In this document: positions 1-10,860 of the stretch, piece after piece
Layout: each line of letters starts with the position of its first letter
Position numbering within the stretch: position 1 is the stretch's first letter
Source: Sorghum bicolor
Lineage: Eukaryota; Streptophyta; Magnoliopsida; Poales; Poaceae
Direction of reading: 5' to 3'
Assembly (NCBI RefSeq): GCF_000003195.3
Contig: NC_012873.2
Location: 44,820,061 to 44,884,060, forward strand
DNA length: 64,000 nucleotides
The notes under the pieces: model-generated
The model's input: only the letters and a program-made list of their open reading frames with translations
Told to the model about the DNA's origin: nothing
The model's database searches: none
Translations under genes and position numbers: made by a program

Positions 1-160
1 CTTAGGTCCTATTTGGTTTGTCCTTCTAAACTTTAGTCGCTTCTAAATGGTTTAGTTCCTTACTCCAAAGTAACTAAAGAGGACTAGAGGCCATTTAGTT
101 TTATTTAGTTATAGTATTAGGCTAAAAGGTAATTAAATGGAAACTAAACACCCTCTCTAA
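1..160. repeat. Probable DNA-transposon (MITE) remnant
   Basis: The stretch has the AT-rich 'tttggtttg...ctttagtc...ctaaac' composition seen at the ends of many grass MITEs. It probably continues left of the window, so no terminal inverted repeat or target duplication can be paired. From about 160 to 788 I see only AT-rich intergenic DNA with no supported gene. Confidence 0.3.
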
Positions 161-788
161 TCAAATTGTGTTTTGACTTTCAATGGATACGTTCCATGCC
201 TTCTCTTTTGCTTCGAGGCGAGCCACTAGTGCCACTAGTATAATGCCTGTGCTAACGCTACAGTTTTATCTTGGAGATGTACATAAAAATAACCAATGAT
301 TTTGTTTGATAATTTAACTTTTACACAAGTAGCGTTGAGCACGTATACAATCTGGAAACTCTTTTGCATAAGAATGCAAAGTAAGCTAAGTCCTTAACCA
401 TCTAAGTTACATTTTGTCTAAGTCCTTAACCATGACATGGAGATCTTCACAGAAGTTGTCAAAACATTCATTTGAATGGCTCTTCAAAATGTCTGCCAAG
501 AATTCCACATCGTATAGTTGATAGCTGTGCATGACAGATAAGCTAAGTTATTAATTTCCTATGTAGGGTACGGACTATAGTTGAAGAATATATATACTGA
601 CAGTGTTGATCGGTAGCAATCTTACATCATCCCATGATTTCATGAAACTGTATACAAGGAAGCCTCTCAATTTCCTAGAGAAGAGCATTTATTTGTTGTA
701 TATAAATCAAATGACTAATTTGTGATAAGAAAAATAAAATATATTCTAAGTGATTACCAGTCTTTATTTGTTGTGGATAATGTTTCAG

Positions 789-1028
789 TCAAAGCACATG
801 AATTGCTACTATTTTGGGATGTAGCCTTCTCTTCCACGACTGGTAGTTACGCATGTGTTCACGTTTTTTCTTTTTGATCTCTTCTCTTTGTTCGCTCGAT
901 ATATCAGCCCGACGAATCCGCTGCTGCTCTCTTCTTTCTTCCCTTCTTGAAGCGTCATCTAAAGTGGCATTTGAATAGTATAATAGAAGATCAAAGGTGC
1001 TGTACACATGCATATTAAAAATATACAA
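789..1028 (-). pseudogene. Basic helical fragment, possibly Helitron-derived
   Basis: This is an open stretch of about 79 codons with a strongly basic, charged middle (RREQQRIRRADISSEQREE). Such stretches resemble the basic region that precedes Helitron helicase-like proteins in grasses, but I see no catalytic motif and no neighbouring helicase sequence. It may be chance coding. There is no upstream promoter signal I can defend. Confidence 0.2.
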
Positions 1029-1150
1029 CGTTGGTGATAATGCTTAATGCATCACGTGTATCTTCAGACGCAGACATTGCGAAGTCCTTTTGATAGCTTT
1101 AATCCGACTTAAGATGGTTCCAATAAAAAAAGACACTGTGATGTTTTTTC

Positions 1151-1320
1151 CGTCAAATAAAATAGTGATCATGTAATCTTGTAATGTTATACTTGCATAT
1201 CTATAATAATAATCTGACAGTAGCATTATCAGGGAATCCGATAGTAGCATTATCAGGGATCTTTTTCCATCAAATAAAACAGTGACCATGTAATCTTGTA
1301 ATGTTATTACTTGCATCTCT
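1151..1320. repeat. Diverged direct duplication
   Basis: Two copies of a roughly 53 bp AT-rich segment ('caaataaaa.agtga.catgtaatcttg') lie at about 1151-1203 and 1267-1320. Between them is a shorter repeated 'tagcattatcaggga'. No gene overlaps. The rest of 1029-1491 shows nothing recognisable. Confidence 0.6.
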
Positions 1321-1491
1321 ACTTTTATAAAAAAAAATCATCCATGCATCCGTTCTTTAAATAATTATACAAGCCGTATAAGTGTTGTAGAGTTGGGAAC
1401 AATGAAAGACACCTGCATGCTCGTTGAGGCTGCTGATTGGCGCGGCGCAACAGATCAGTAATAGACTGAAGATGGAGCAGTGGAGTAGGAG

Positions 1492-2048
1492 TAAAGATGA
1501 CAATTTTTATCCGAAACCCGAAACTCGATGGGTAATTACCTCGTTAGGGTAAGGGTATGGCTATTTTTTTATCCATGGGTAAGATAATGGGAAAAAAGCT
1601 TTACCCAGCGGGTAAAGCGGGTAAGGGTATGAGACTGCATTGCCCATACCCGTTAACCCATGGGTAAATTGAACCCGATAAATTATATTAGAATCATAGA
1701 ACTTGTGAATTTTATGACTTGTTATCTAGTAATGATGGATTTACCTATTAGATCATTTGATTGTGTGTTCATGTAGCTTGTATATTTGAAGAGTTTATTA
1801 ATGATTTATGATATTTTAGCTAAATTCGGGAGCCTGATATATTAAAACATGTATTTTTTCATAGCAAATATTCTTAAAATCATGGGTAAAGATAACCCAT
1901 GGGTTACCCGTTACCCGCATGGGTAAGGGTATGAGAAAAAACTCTTATCCGTGCACGGGTATAGGTAAATTAACGGGTAAAATTTTTTCTCGTGGGTAAA
2001 GGTATGGATAATACATACCGAGCGGATAATTACCCATTGCCATCCCTA
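1492..2048. mobile_element. hAT-like non-autonomous element (MITE)
   Basis: The ends form an imperfect terminal inverted repeat (taaagatgacaat... and ...attgccatcccta). Adjacent 8 bp flanks agtaggag (1484-1491) and agtagact (2049-2056) match at six of eight positions, as expected for an aged hAT target duplication. The interior is full of 'gggta/taccc' motifs on both strands that could fold back extensively. There is no transposase. Confidence 0.7.
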
Positions 2049-2176
2049 AGTAGACTTAGGAGTAGTCGCTGATCAGCCGAAGCCTGCGCTAGAGGACATT
2101 GAGACACCGCCACGTGCCCAATTGGAAGGCACGGCCCCACCGTGCGCTCATCCTTGAGCCAAAAAAACTGCTATTA

Positions 2177-2747
2177 GACCTTGTTTACTTCTAAAAAATT
2201 TTGTAAAATAGGAATGATAGTACTCCCTCCGTCCCTGAAAGAATAGATTTCTGGCCTAAAAATTTGTCCCCAAATAAATCAATTTCTAGGATATATGGTC
2301 TCCACTACTCGCCTCGTATTCATCGTGGCATCCAAGACGCACACGCCTCGTCTCTCTCTCTCTCCTTCATTTAGTGGTGGACAGTTGGCTGAATGAGTAA
2401 ATGATGTGAACAGCTCGTAGCCCAAAGCAGTGATTCCTGTGCATCTTAATAGTGAAACTCATATTAATTAAGGGTAACTTGGTCATTTGGCAGCTATGCT
2501 AATCTGTCTGAAACTTGCTAGAAATCTATTCTTTCAGGGACGGAGGGAGTACTTTCGTTTGTATTTGACAAATATTGTCCAATTATGGACTAACTAGGCT
2601 CAAAAGATTTGTCTCGTCAATTTTGACCAAACTGTGCAATTAGTTTTTATTTTCATCTATATTTAATATTTCATGCATACGTCTAAAGATTCGATGTGAC
2701 GGGAAATCTGAAAAATTTGTAAAATTTTTGGGGAACTAAACAAGGCC
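2177..2747. mobile_element. Tourist-type (PIF/Harbinger) MITE carrying an inserted MITE
   Basis: The ends read gaccttgttta and taaacaaggcc as terminal inverted repeats and are flanked by the trinucleotide duplication TTA (2174-2176 and 2748-2750), the PIF/Harbinger signature. The interior matches the very common grass family with 'gattcgatgtgacggg' and 'caaaagatttgtctcgtc'. A Stowaway element sits inside it at 2223-2549. Confidence 0.85.
2223..2549. mobile_element. Stowaway (Tc1/mariner) MITE nested in the Tourist element
   Basis: The element starts ctccctccgtccctgaaag and ends with the inverted counterpart ctttcagggacggagggag. It is flanked by TA dinucleotides (2221-2222 and 2550-2551), which is diagnostic of Stowaway MITEs. 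It interrupts the Tourist MITE and is therefore the younger insertion. Confidence 0.9.
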
Positions 2748-2858
2748 TTATCCTGTACACACGCGGCGCTCCTATTAGAGCTTGTAGTGGGTTGTAAGCC
2801 GGCTAAATGCTGAGGTGGAGGAGAGAAGAAAAGAGAGAGAGAGAGGAGAAGGAGGCTG

Positions 2859-3547
2859 TGTTGATGCAAAACTGATCTGCAAACACAAAGGGCTAATACC
2901 CAATTCAAACGTTAAGGCGTGCCAGCCGATTTGACCTTGCTATCGGCAAAGGTGATAACTCGAATACTTCAGTCCTGACAACAACGATGCGCCCGGATGT
3001 CACGGCTAAGAGGTACTCACGCGGAACTCGAGAACACGCCGAGCTTAAGTCGACGAATTCCTAAGAACTCGTAATAAAAAAGAAAAAAGTATGACGAAGT
3101 CGTCGAAAAGTAGATGCTGGAATATGAGTAAAAACGTGTGTTTGATTGATTTCTTGATTGATTATTACAAGGTCCTAGGGTTTATATTTATACCCTGCTC
3201 AAAGAGCTACAACCAGACACGATTAGAATTCGAATTCCAAATTACACGGAATCCGTATACAAAACGATGCAAATAATTAAGGAAATAATAAAACTATCCT
3301 TCGTGACAAACCGAAACTCCTCCACATGACAACTGGCAGCTTCCGGACTCCTCCTTCGCATCATCGGCAATCCCCTTGCCATAGTCATCGGCAGACCTTT
3401 TTATCCAGCCATCAGCACTATATTACTGCCTGTGGACTTAGTCACATTCAACCTCTCCCTCATCGGCAACCATCCTCATCAGCAACCCGCATCGTACCGC
3501 CACCCTATCCTGCCATCCTAGACACGTGCCCAAAAATGGTGTCAACA
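2859..3547 (-). repeat. 3' LTR of the Tat element
   Basis: On the minus strand it begins tgttgacaccatttt and ends gcatcaaca. It is the same length as the other LTR. A TATA-like tataaata lies on the minus strand at 3185-3192. The 480 bp from 3548 to 4029 is internal non-coding sequence and the probable promoter region of the antisense gene. Confidence 0.95.
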
Positions 3548-3562
3548 CATGCCCTCCAGTTT
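3548..3562 (-). other. Candidate polypurine tract
   Basis: Read on the minus strand, the bases next to the 3' LTR are purine-rich (aaactggagggcatg). The position suits the plus-strand primer, but the tract is short and interrupted. Confidence 0.4.
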
Positions 3563-4029
3563 CGGAGTATAAAACTATTAATGCTCCGAAATTCTCTGCA
3601 GTAATGATGCCTTCTCCGCAATTAATGCTCCTAATCTGGTAACCGACAACCTCAATCTGGACAACTCTGATCCTAATCCTCCGCAGATTCCTCGAAATCC
3701 CCAACTTCCTAAACGGGCATCTTTCTTGGTCGTACATCGGCAACAATACCGTTACAAAGATCTGCCGATGCTCTGACCAGGATATTCGCAAAAACGGTTA
3801 CCTCCCCTCTATCCGCCCATCGGCAAGATGACCGTTATAGAATATCGCCGATGGACCGACCAGGAGATCTCGCACAGTAAAATATCTTCAGATAATGACC
3901 GCTTCCCGTCAAATCACCTGCACAATCCCTGGATTACCGTGCGAACAGTTACCATATCCACCTGAGTACCCTCGGGCTTCTCGGATGCGGCAAAGAGATA
4001 AGTCGGATTTGCCCTTGCCCATCTTGTCC

Positions 4030-4037
4030 TATAAATA
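4030..4037 (+). promoter_or_regulatory. TATA box of the antisense mobile-domain gene
   Basis: TATAAATA lies about 157 bp upstream of the first ATG of the gene at 4187. The sequence after it (ccttcttgggtactcctcccc) is a plausible transcription start region. It faces away from the 3' LTR and is on the opposite strand to gag-pol, so it would drive only the cargo gene. Confidence 0.65.
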
Positions 4038-4186
4038 GTTCCTTCTTGGGTACTCCTCCCCCATCACACCATTCTACTATCCAACTTTGCTTTTCCAGCG
4101 GCGGCGCCATTTACAACCTTCAAGATCTCCGACAAGCACTCCTCTTCATCAACTCCGGTGCCCTCCAACGTCCTCTTCACGACAAG

Positions 4187-7100
4187 ATGGCCATTGGCTT
4201 CGTCGTCCCTGAGGTCAGACTTCCATCTCATCTTCTGTGTATATTCCTATTCATCCGCGATTCATCTTACTGAATATTCCCCTTTTCCTTTCTCTTTGTA
4301 TTTTTATTCCCCCAAAATCACTAGGAGTTGTCCAATAAAATTGTCATCCCCACCGATCAACCACACCTTCAATGTCTCGGTCCTCTAGGGGATTCAGATC
4401 CAACCAATCTTATCAACGCAGAAACCAATAGAATCCCCTTTAGGGCTGAAAACTTTTCTGTAGATCTATGGAAAGACACTTTCCGCTCTTGGCCCAGCCC
4501 TACCGTAGGGTGGAAAGACTGGTTCTTGAGGGTCAGCAATTCTTATGAAGTCCAGTGGGGTGAGAGGAAGCTAGCCCAATGCATTAGGCTATCCATTGCC
4601 GATATGCACAGGAACGAGTCACTGCTGATAGCTGCATCCTACTTTTGGTCAGACACTCTCAATGCTTTTGTTTTTGGCCACGGCCCTGCTTCTCCTACCC
4701 TTGCCGATGTAGCCATGCTCACTGGGCTAGATATATCTTCTGCCAATAGCACCCACTTTTTTGATACTGGCCCCAGTGCCAAAGTGGAGACTCGCGCTAT
4801 CGGCGGTTGGTCAGGGTACATCCAGAAGTACCGCGGGAGAGGGCCTGTCACCATAAAGGAGCAAACCACCTTTCTGAACATGTGGCTGGACAAGTTTGTA
4901 TTCTGTGGTCGATCGGCAGGACCGACTTCTGTCTATCTATCGGCAGCAGAAAGACTGGCTAACGGTGGCCAATTTCCTCTCGGCCGATATTTGCTCAGCG
5001 CTGTTTACCACCTTCTTCATCAGGTAGCCCAGAAACTCCTGCTTGGCCAATCCATCGGCAACTTGGGAGGCCCCTGGTGGTTTATTAATATGTGGCTCAA
5101 TCTGCACCTGCATAAGCGCCTTGATTTCAACTTGTTCTCACAGCACTTCCCAAGAGATATAGCCGAAAATCATGTGTTGGGTGAAGAGGAATCGGCAACG
5201 CGTGCCCCCTTGAACTTTGGCGAAGCCGTTATAGTCTTACCCGGTTCAGGGAACAATCCGGATCAGATCGGCCGATTCTTCGAGATTCTGTATGAGGGTC
5301 TGGCCAGAGATGAACGACCATGGCTGGCTTATGATGACCCAGATAGCATGCTCCCTCTGACCTTCAATCCATTTGATGAAGCTCTCGACAGGGACAATGA
5401 GGCGATGATGGCAATTGTGACTCCCAGAGCCATTCCAGTGAATTTCTTCGGTAGCACGAAAACTTCTCCCTAGACTTACGAATTTTACAATCCATCGGCA
5501 TTAGCTCGCCAGTTAGCTTTCGGCCAATTGCCGATTGCACTTCCTTATGCCGATGTAATAAAACCCAGAGAAACCATCAACAACCTTCTTGAGTGGACTC
5601 GAGTAGCCCAACTACCACCAAACGCCGATGTAGATGTAGATCTGTCAGAATGGGTTCCGGCTGCTTTTATCACTCAAGCATACAAGTTATGGTGGGCAGA
5701 ATGGAAAGAGCATCTATTCTGCAGATTGGCACTTTCATACCGCGGCATGATTGACCCCGAATACGAAGTTCCCGATGACACTGTAAGTAACTCAAACTAA
5801 CGTTTCATTTTCTCACTATTACTTCTATCGGCAGCTTACCCTTGTATTCCTTTTGCAGGTTGACAATATTCCTCCATTGGTTAGCAGGAGTGGCAAGCCG
5901 ATTGACTTATTTCCATCACGCCCGATTTCCTCAATCGGCCACAATGCTCCCACTCTGGCTTCCATCGTGCATCGGGGTGCGCGCCTTAGGAAAGTTACTA
6001 CCAGGAGAACCCAGACATCACCAACGGTAGCTGCTCCTACTCTGGCGCGGGCTTTCAAGGCAATTTGTCAAATCTTTATCTTTTACGCTGACTATCTTTA
6101 TATCGGCTTTATTTATACTTACAAACCCTTGTTCGTTATTGCAGCAAACCAGTGAATCGGCAAAGGTCACACTTCAAGGTGCCGATGCCACCCAGTCCAG
6201 CCAGCCAAAGAGGAAGGGTGTCAAGAGCACCAGGGCCGAAACGAAACGCCAAAAAGTGGCAGCTCCCCCTCCTCCTCCGGTATCTCCAATCCCAGTAGAG
6301 TCTTCTCCTTCTTCTCCAGAAGTCCAGACACAGCAAGTGCCATCTCCCCAACCAATGCAGGATGCACCACAGATGGAAGAATCCCAGCAGGAAGAGCCTC
6401 AAACAGAAGGTACATCAGTTGATGTGGGTGAACAAGCAACTGGTCCGGTGGGTCCAATTATATCACCGGCGGCTCTCCCGATTCAGACAACCGTTGTTCC
6501 CCCTCCAGGTAACATACTTTAACAATACCGTTGCCGATGAACTCATTCTCATTTAGTCTCATAACCTTTCTTGTCTTCTTTCAATCGATATCGTCCCATC
6601 GGCAACCTTAGCCGATCAACCTGCAGTTCCATCGGCATCTTTGGCCGGTCAGTCCGCAGCTCCGTCAGCACCTCCCAGTCCAAGGCAAGAGATCGCCTTG
6701 AAGCAAGTAAGTCACTGTTTACCGCCAGCACCATTTGCCAATTCTCCGAATATGAGCTAACCTTGCTTTCCCTCCCAGGAACAAGATTCTCCTGATAGCC
6801 TGTTTTCCTTCGCCATCGATCTCTCTGAAGAAGAAGGCGAAGAAGCAAGTTCTTCCCAGATAGTTGGCATTACATCGGCAGAGACCAGGGCCAGGCTGGA
6901 AGAATTGTCAGTTCTCCTTCACCAGGATACAGCGCATTTGGTCGATGACTCCGACCCTACCAAGACCCTGTTCAGAACTCTCAGAGGCCAAATCCCAGCC
7001 GACGTCGAAGAAATCCTGTTCCAAGCTGCTCATCTGGAGAGTCGCCAGCTGCAGTACCAGAGAGCTTCTCGGCGTCTTGCCGATAGAGCCGCTCAAACTC

Positions 7101-7474
7101 AACTCTCTGATGAAATGAGGAAAGAGAAACTCCTGACCGATGAGAAGCACAAGAACATCGGTATCCTGAAATCTTCAGGAGATGCGCTGAAGCAGAAGAT
7201 ATCCGATCTATCGGCAAGAAGAGAATCCCTGTTGGCGGAACTCAAGGAAGTGGAGAACGCCTTATCCCAAGCCCAACAGGAAGAGAACCAATTGCCAGAG
7301 ACCATCAGGCTTCTTGAGCACGAGCGAAATGTTCATGGTCGCAAGGCACTCCAACTGAAGAAGAAGCTAAAGCCGATAGAAGGTTCTGCCGATGATGACA
7401 TCAAGGAGATAGAAGCAGCCAACCAAATTCGGCTACGTGCTATATCGGCTATCCAGTCGCTGCTTAACACATAG
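4187..7474 (+). pseudogene. Antisense plant-mobile-domain (PMD) protein gene, six exons, one in-frame stop
   Basis: Inferred exons are 4187-4213, 4325-5782, 5859-6059, 6145-6508, 6627-6706 and 6779-7474; every junction keeps frame (942 codons including stop). Introns are GT-AG except the third, which appears to be GC-AG (AAG|gcaatt at 6060). Residues about 35-390 match the plant mobile domain ('aminotransferase-like' in grass annotation): WKDWFLRV, ASYFWSDTLNAFVFGHGP, LADVAMLTGLDI. A Pro/Ser/Gln-rich linker follows, then about 200 residues of charged coiled coil (ARRESLLAELKEVENALSQ). An in-frame TAG at 5471-5473 interrupts codon 392; the frame is open on both sides. Host PMD proteins (MAIN/MAIL1 family) act in transposon silencing and gene regulation; a role here is unknown. 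The gene is convergent with pol, ending 154 bp from it. It could also be read as two shorter proteins. Confidence 0.8.
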
Positions 7475-7527
7475 AGTTTCCATCGGCATTGTATCTACGC
7501 TTTCCTGCTTCCTCAACTTTTAGTCTA

Positions 7528-7617
7528 GCCGATAGGACTGTTATCGGCGCCTAAACTTTTGAAACACCAAGTTCTGTCCCCAAGTATTTGGCTCCAGCCG
7601 ATAGGAGTGTTATCGGC
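7528..7617. repeat. Two matching hairpins between convergent gene ends
   Basis: The 21 bp palindromes gccgata-ggactgt-tatcggc (7528-7548) and gccgata-ggagtgt-tatcggc (7597-7617) are 69 bp apart, and each is followed by c(g/a)cctaaactttt. They fill the 153 bp between the stop of the mobile-domain gene (+) and the stop of pol (-). A shared 3'-end or termination role is possible but not shown. Confidence 0.7.
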
Positions 7618-7627
7618 ACCTAAACTT

Positions 7628-10600
7628 TTATGCATCGACCCATATATTGGGGTGGTACTTCTTTAAATATTTGCCGTTTAATGCTCTGGGAAATTCAATT
7701 CCTTCGAGGGTTTCTAGAATGTAGGCATTACCAGGAGCCGATCGACTTATCCGATAAGGACCCTCCCAATTAGGAGACCACTTTCCAAACTTCGAGCTTT
7801 TGGTCCCAACTGGTAAAATTAATTTCCATACCAAATCCCCATCGGCAAACTCTTTAGCCTTCACTTTCTTATCATACCATCTAGCAACTCTTTTCTTATT
7901 TTCTTCTATACTCATTAAAGCTTTTAACCGATGCCCTGCTAGATCATCCAATTCATCGGTCATCAAAGTGGCATAATTGTCGGAAGTTAATTGATCTTGA
8001 AAAGATAATCGCCTAGATCCAGCCTTAATTTCCCAAGGCAACATGGCATCATGTCCATACACCAATTGATAGGGTGATACCTTGGTCGATCCATGACAAG
8101 CCATCCGATAAGACCACAATGCTTCATTTAATGATGTATGCCACCGCCTAGGATTTTCTTCAATCTTTCGTTTAATAAGCTTGATAATTCCTTTGTTAGA
8201 CGCTTCAGCCTGCCCATTGGCTTGAGCATAATAAGGAGAAGAATTCAACACTTTAATTCCCATACCGATTGCGAATTCATCGAACTCCCCCGACGTGAAC
8301 ATGGTGCCCTGATCGGTAGTAATCGTTTGGGGAATCCCAAATCGGTAAATAATATGCTCCTTCACAAAATCAATCATATTGGCCGATGTGACTTTCTTCA
8401 AAGGAATAGCTTCGACCCACTTAGTGAAATAGTCAGTGGCAACTAGAATGAACTTATGCCCTTTGCTAGATGGTGGATAAATCTGGCCGATCAGATCGAT
8501 AGCCCATCCCCGGAATGGCCAAGGTTTTATTATAGGATTCATAGCCGATGCGGGTGCTCTCTGGATATTACCGAACTTTTGACAACCTTGACATCCCTTG
8601 AAATATTTAAAACAATATTCAAGTATGGTTGGCCAAAAATATCCATTCCTTCGAATCATCCACTTCATCTTAAAAGCTGACTGATGCGCTCCACACACTC
8701 CTTCATGGATTTCCCCCATCAAACTTCTGGCTTCATCATCACCCAAGCATCGGAGAAGAATTCCGTCGATAGTTCGATAATACAATTCATTTTCAAGGAG
8801 CACATACTTGGTTGCCTGAAATCGAACCCGTCTTTCAACTTTTTTGGATGGATCTTTTAGATAATCAATAATTTCTTTCCTCCAATCACCGGCACCGACT
8901 GCCGATGTCGCATTAATCATTGGCTGATATCCCGAGGCATGCTGAGCTAACCGATTAGCGTCTTCATTATGCAATCGGTAAACATGCTCCAATCGGAAGT
9001 CCTTGAATTCCTTTAACAGTTGCATACTTCTCTCGAAATAGGTTATGAGAACTTCACTTCGGCATTCATAGCTTCCGGCCAATTGATTTATAACCAACAT
9101 AGAATCCCCGAATATTTCAACAGCATCAGCACGAACTTCTCTTAACAACTCCAATCCCTTGATCAGAGCTTGATACTTAGCCTGATTATTTGTTGATGTA
9201 GCAACAATCGGCAAGGAAAACTCATACTTCCTCCCCTTAGGAGAAACTAATACAATGCCGATTCCTGCCCCCCGGTCACAGGTAGATCCATCAAAGAAGA
9301 GCGTCCAAGGTGCAATTTCCAAGGTTTCCACTAGACCGCAATGCTGAGTCACAAAATCGGCCATAATCTGCCCTTTGACTGCCTTAGCCGATTCGTAACG
9401 CAAATCGAACTCCGACAGCGCTAAAATCCATTTACCGATCCTACCACTCATAATCGGCATAGATAGCATGTATCGGACCACGTCATCTTTGCAAACAACA
9501 GCACATTCGGCCGATAACAGGTAATGTCTCAGCTTGATACATGAAAAATATAAGCATAAGCACAGTTTCTCAATGGCCGAATACCTGGTTTCAGCATCAA
9601 TCAACCTCCTACTCAAATAATAAATTACCCTCTCTTTCCCTTCAAATTCTTGAACTAAAGCTGAACCGATAACCGATCCATCGGTAGATAAATACAATTT
9701 GAAGGGCTTCCCTTGTTGAGGTGGAACTAAAACTGGAGGATTTACTAGATACTTCTTGATTTCATCCAGAGCCAACTGCTGTTCTTCTCCCCAAACAAAC
9801 TCTTGATCGGCTTTCAATTTAAGAAGAGGACTGAAAGCACGAATCCTCCCAGATAAATTCGATATAAATCTTCTGATAAAATTCACCTTGCCGATCAAGG
9901 ATTGGAGCTCGGTTTTATTGGTAGGGGCCACTATTTTATTGATGGCATCAATAGATCTTCAACTAATTTCAATACCCCTCTGATGTACCATGAAACCAAG
10001 AAACTGCCCTACCGATACGCCAAATGCACACTTGTTGGGATTCATCTTCAATCCATGCTTCCTTGTGCACTCCAACACTTTTCGTAAATCGGCAAGATGC
10101 TTTGAGAAATCTCCAGACTTAACCACCACATCATCAATATAAATCTCTACGAGCTTGCCGATGAACTCATGAAATATAAAATTCATAGCCCTTTGATAAG
10201 TAGCACCAGCATTCTTTAACCCAAAAGTCATGACTATCCATTCAAATAGTCCAACATGACCAGGACACCTGAATGCGGTTTTTGGAATATCCTCCTCTGC
10301 CATGAATATTTGATTGTAACCTGCATTACCATCCATGAAGCTGATGACCCGATGGCCAGCCGCAGCATCAACCAGTAGATCGGCGACAGGCATTGGGTAT
10401 CCATCCATCGGTGTAGCTTTATTGAGATTCCTGAAATCAATGCACACCCGAAGCTTTCCGTTCTTCTTGTAAACCGGAACAACATTGGAAATCCATTCGG
10501 CATACCGACACTGCCGAATAAACTTAGATTCAATAAGTTTAGTGATTTCGGCCTTAATATCAGTAGAATGTTAGGATTACATCGGCGGGCTGGTTGCTGA

Positions 10601-10860
10601 TGTGGCTGAAATCCAGACTTGATGGGTAACCGATGTTCGACAATTGATCGGTCTAAACCAGGCATCTCTGTATAATCCCAAGCAAAGCAATCTTTATATT
10701 CCTTTAACAAACTAATCAATTGTCGCTTACACTCAGGATCTAATTTAGCACTAATAAAAGTAGGCCTAGGCTTATCACCACTACCTATATCTACTTCTAC
10801 CAAATCATCGGCCGATGTGAATCCCTGGCCTAATTTTCCATCATCGGCGAATCTATCCAT
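7628..10860 (-). pseudogene. Tat pol: reverse transcriptase, two RNase H domains, integrase
   Basis: The RT part (10860 down to 9962) carries the YIDD catalytic box (EIYIDDVVVKSGDF). The open 767-codon part (9931-7628) has, in order, the end of RT, a first RNase H (STDGSVIGSALVQ), a second archaeal-type RNase H (LFFDGSTCDRGAGIG), an integrase zinc finger (two His, then CQGCQ) and an integrase core with all three acidic residues visible (WAIDLIG, TTDQGT, NGQAEASNKG). The double RNase H is the mark of the Tat lineage. Two breaks are seen: a one-base frameshift near 10563, just before the RT fingers, and an in-frame TGA at 9959-9961, shortly after the RT core. The first ATG at 10860 overlaps the protease stop (TAATG). 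The copy cannot make a full polyprotein as it stands. Confidence 0.9.

Noticed and set aside
3326..3604. 92-codon plus-strand frame in the LTR, also at 15021
   Set aside because: It is antisense to the LTR transcript, differs in its end between the two LTRs, and has no recognisable motif.
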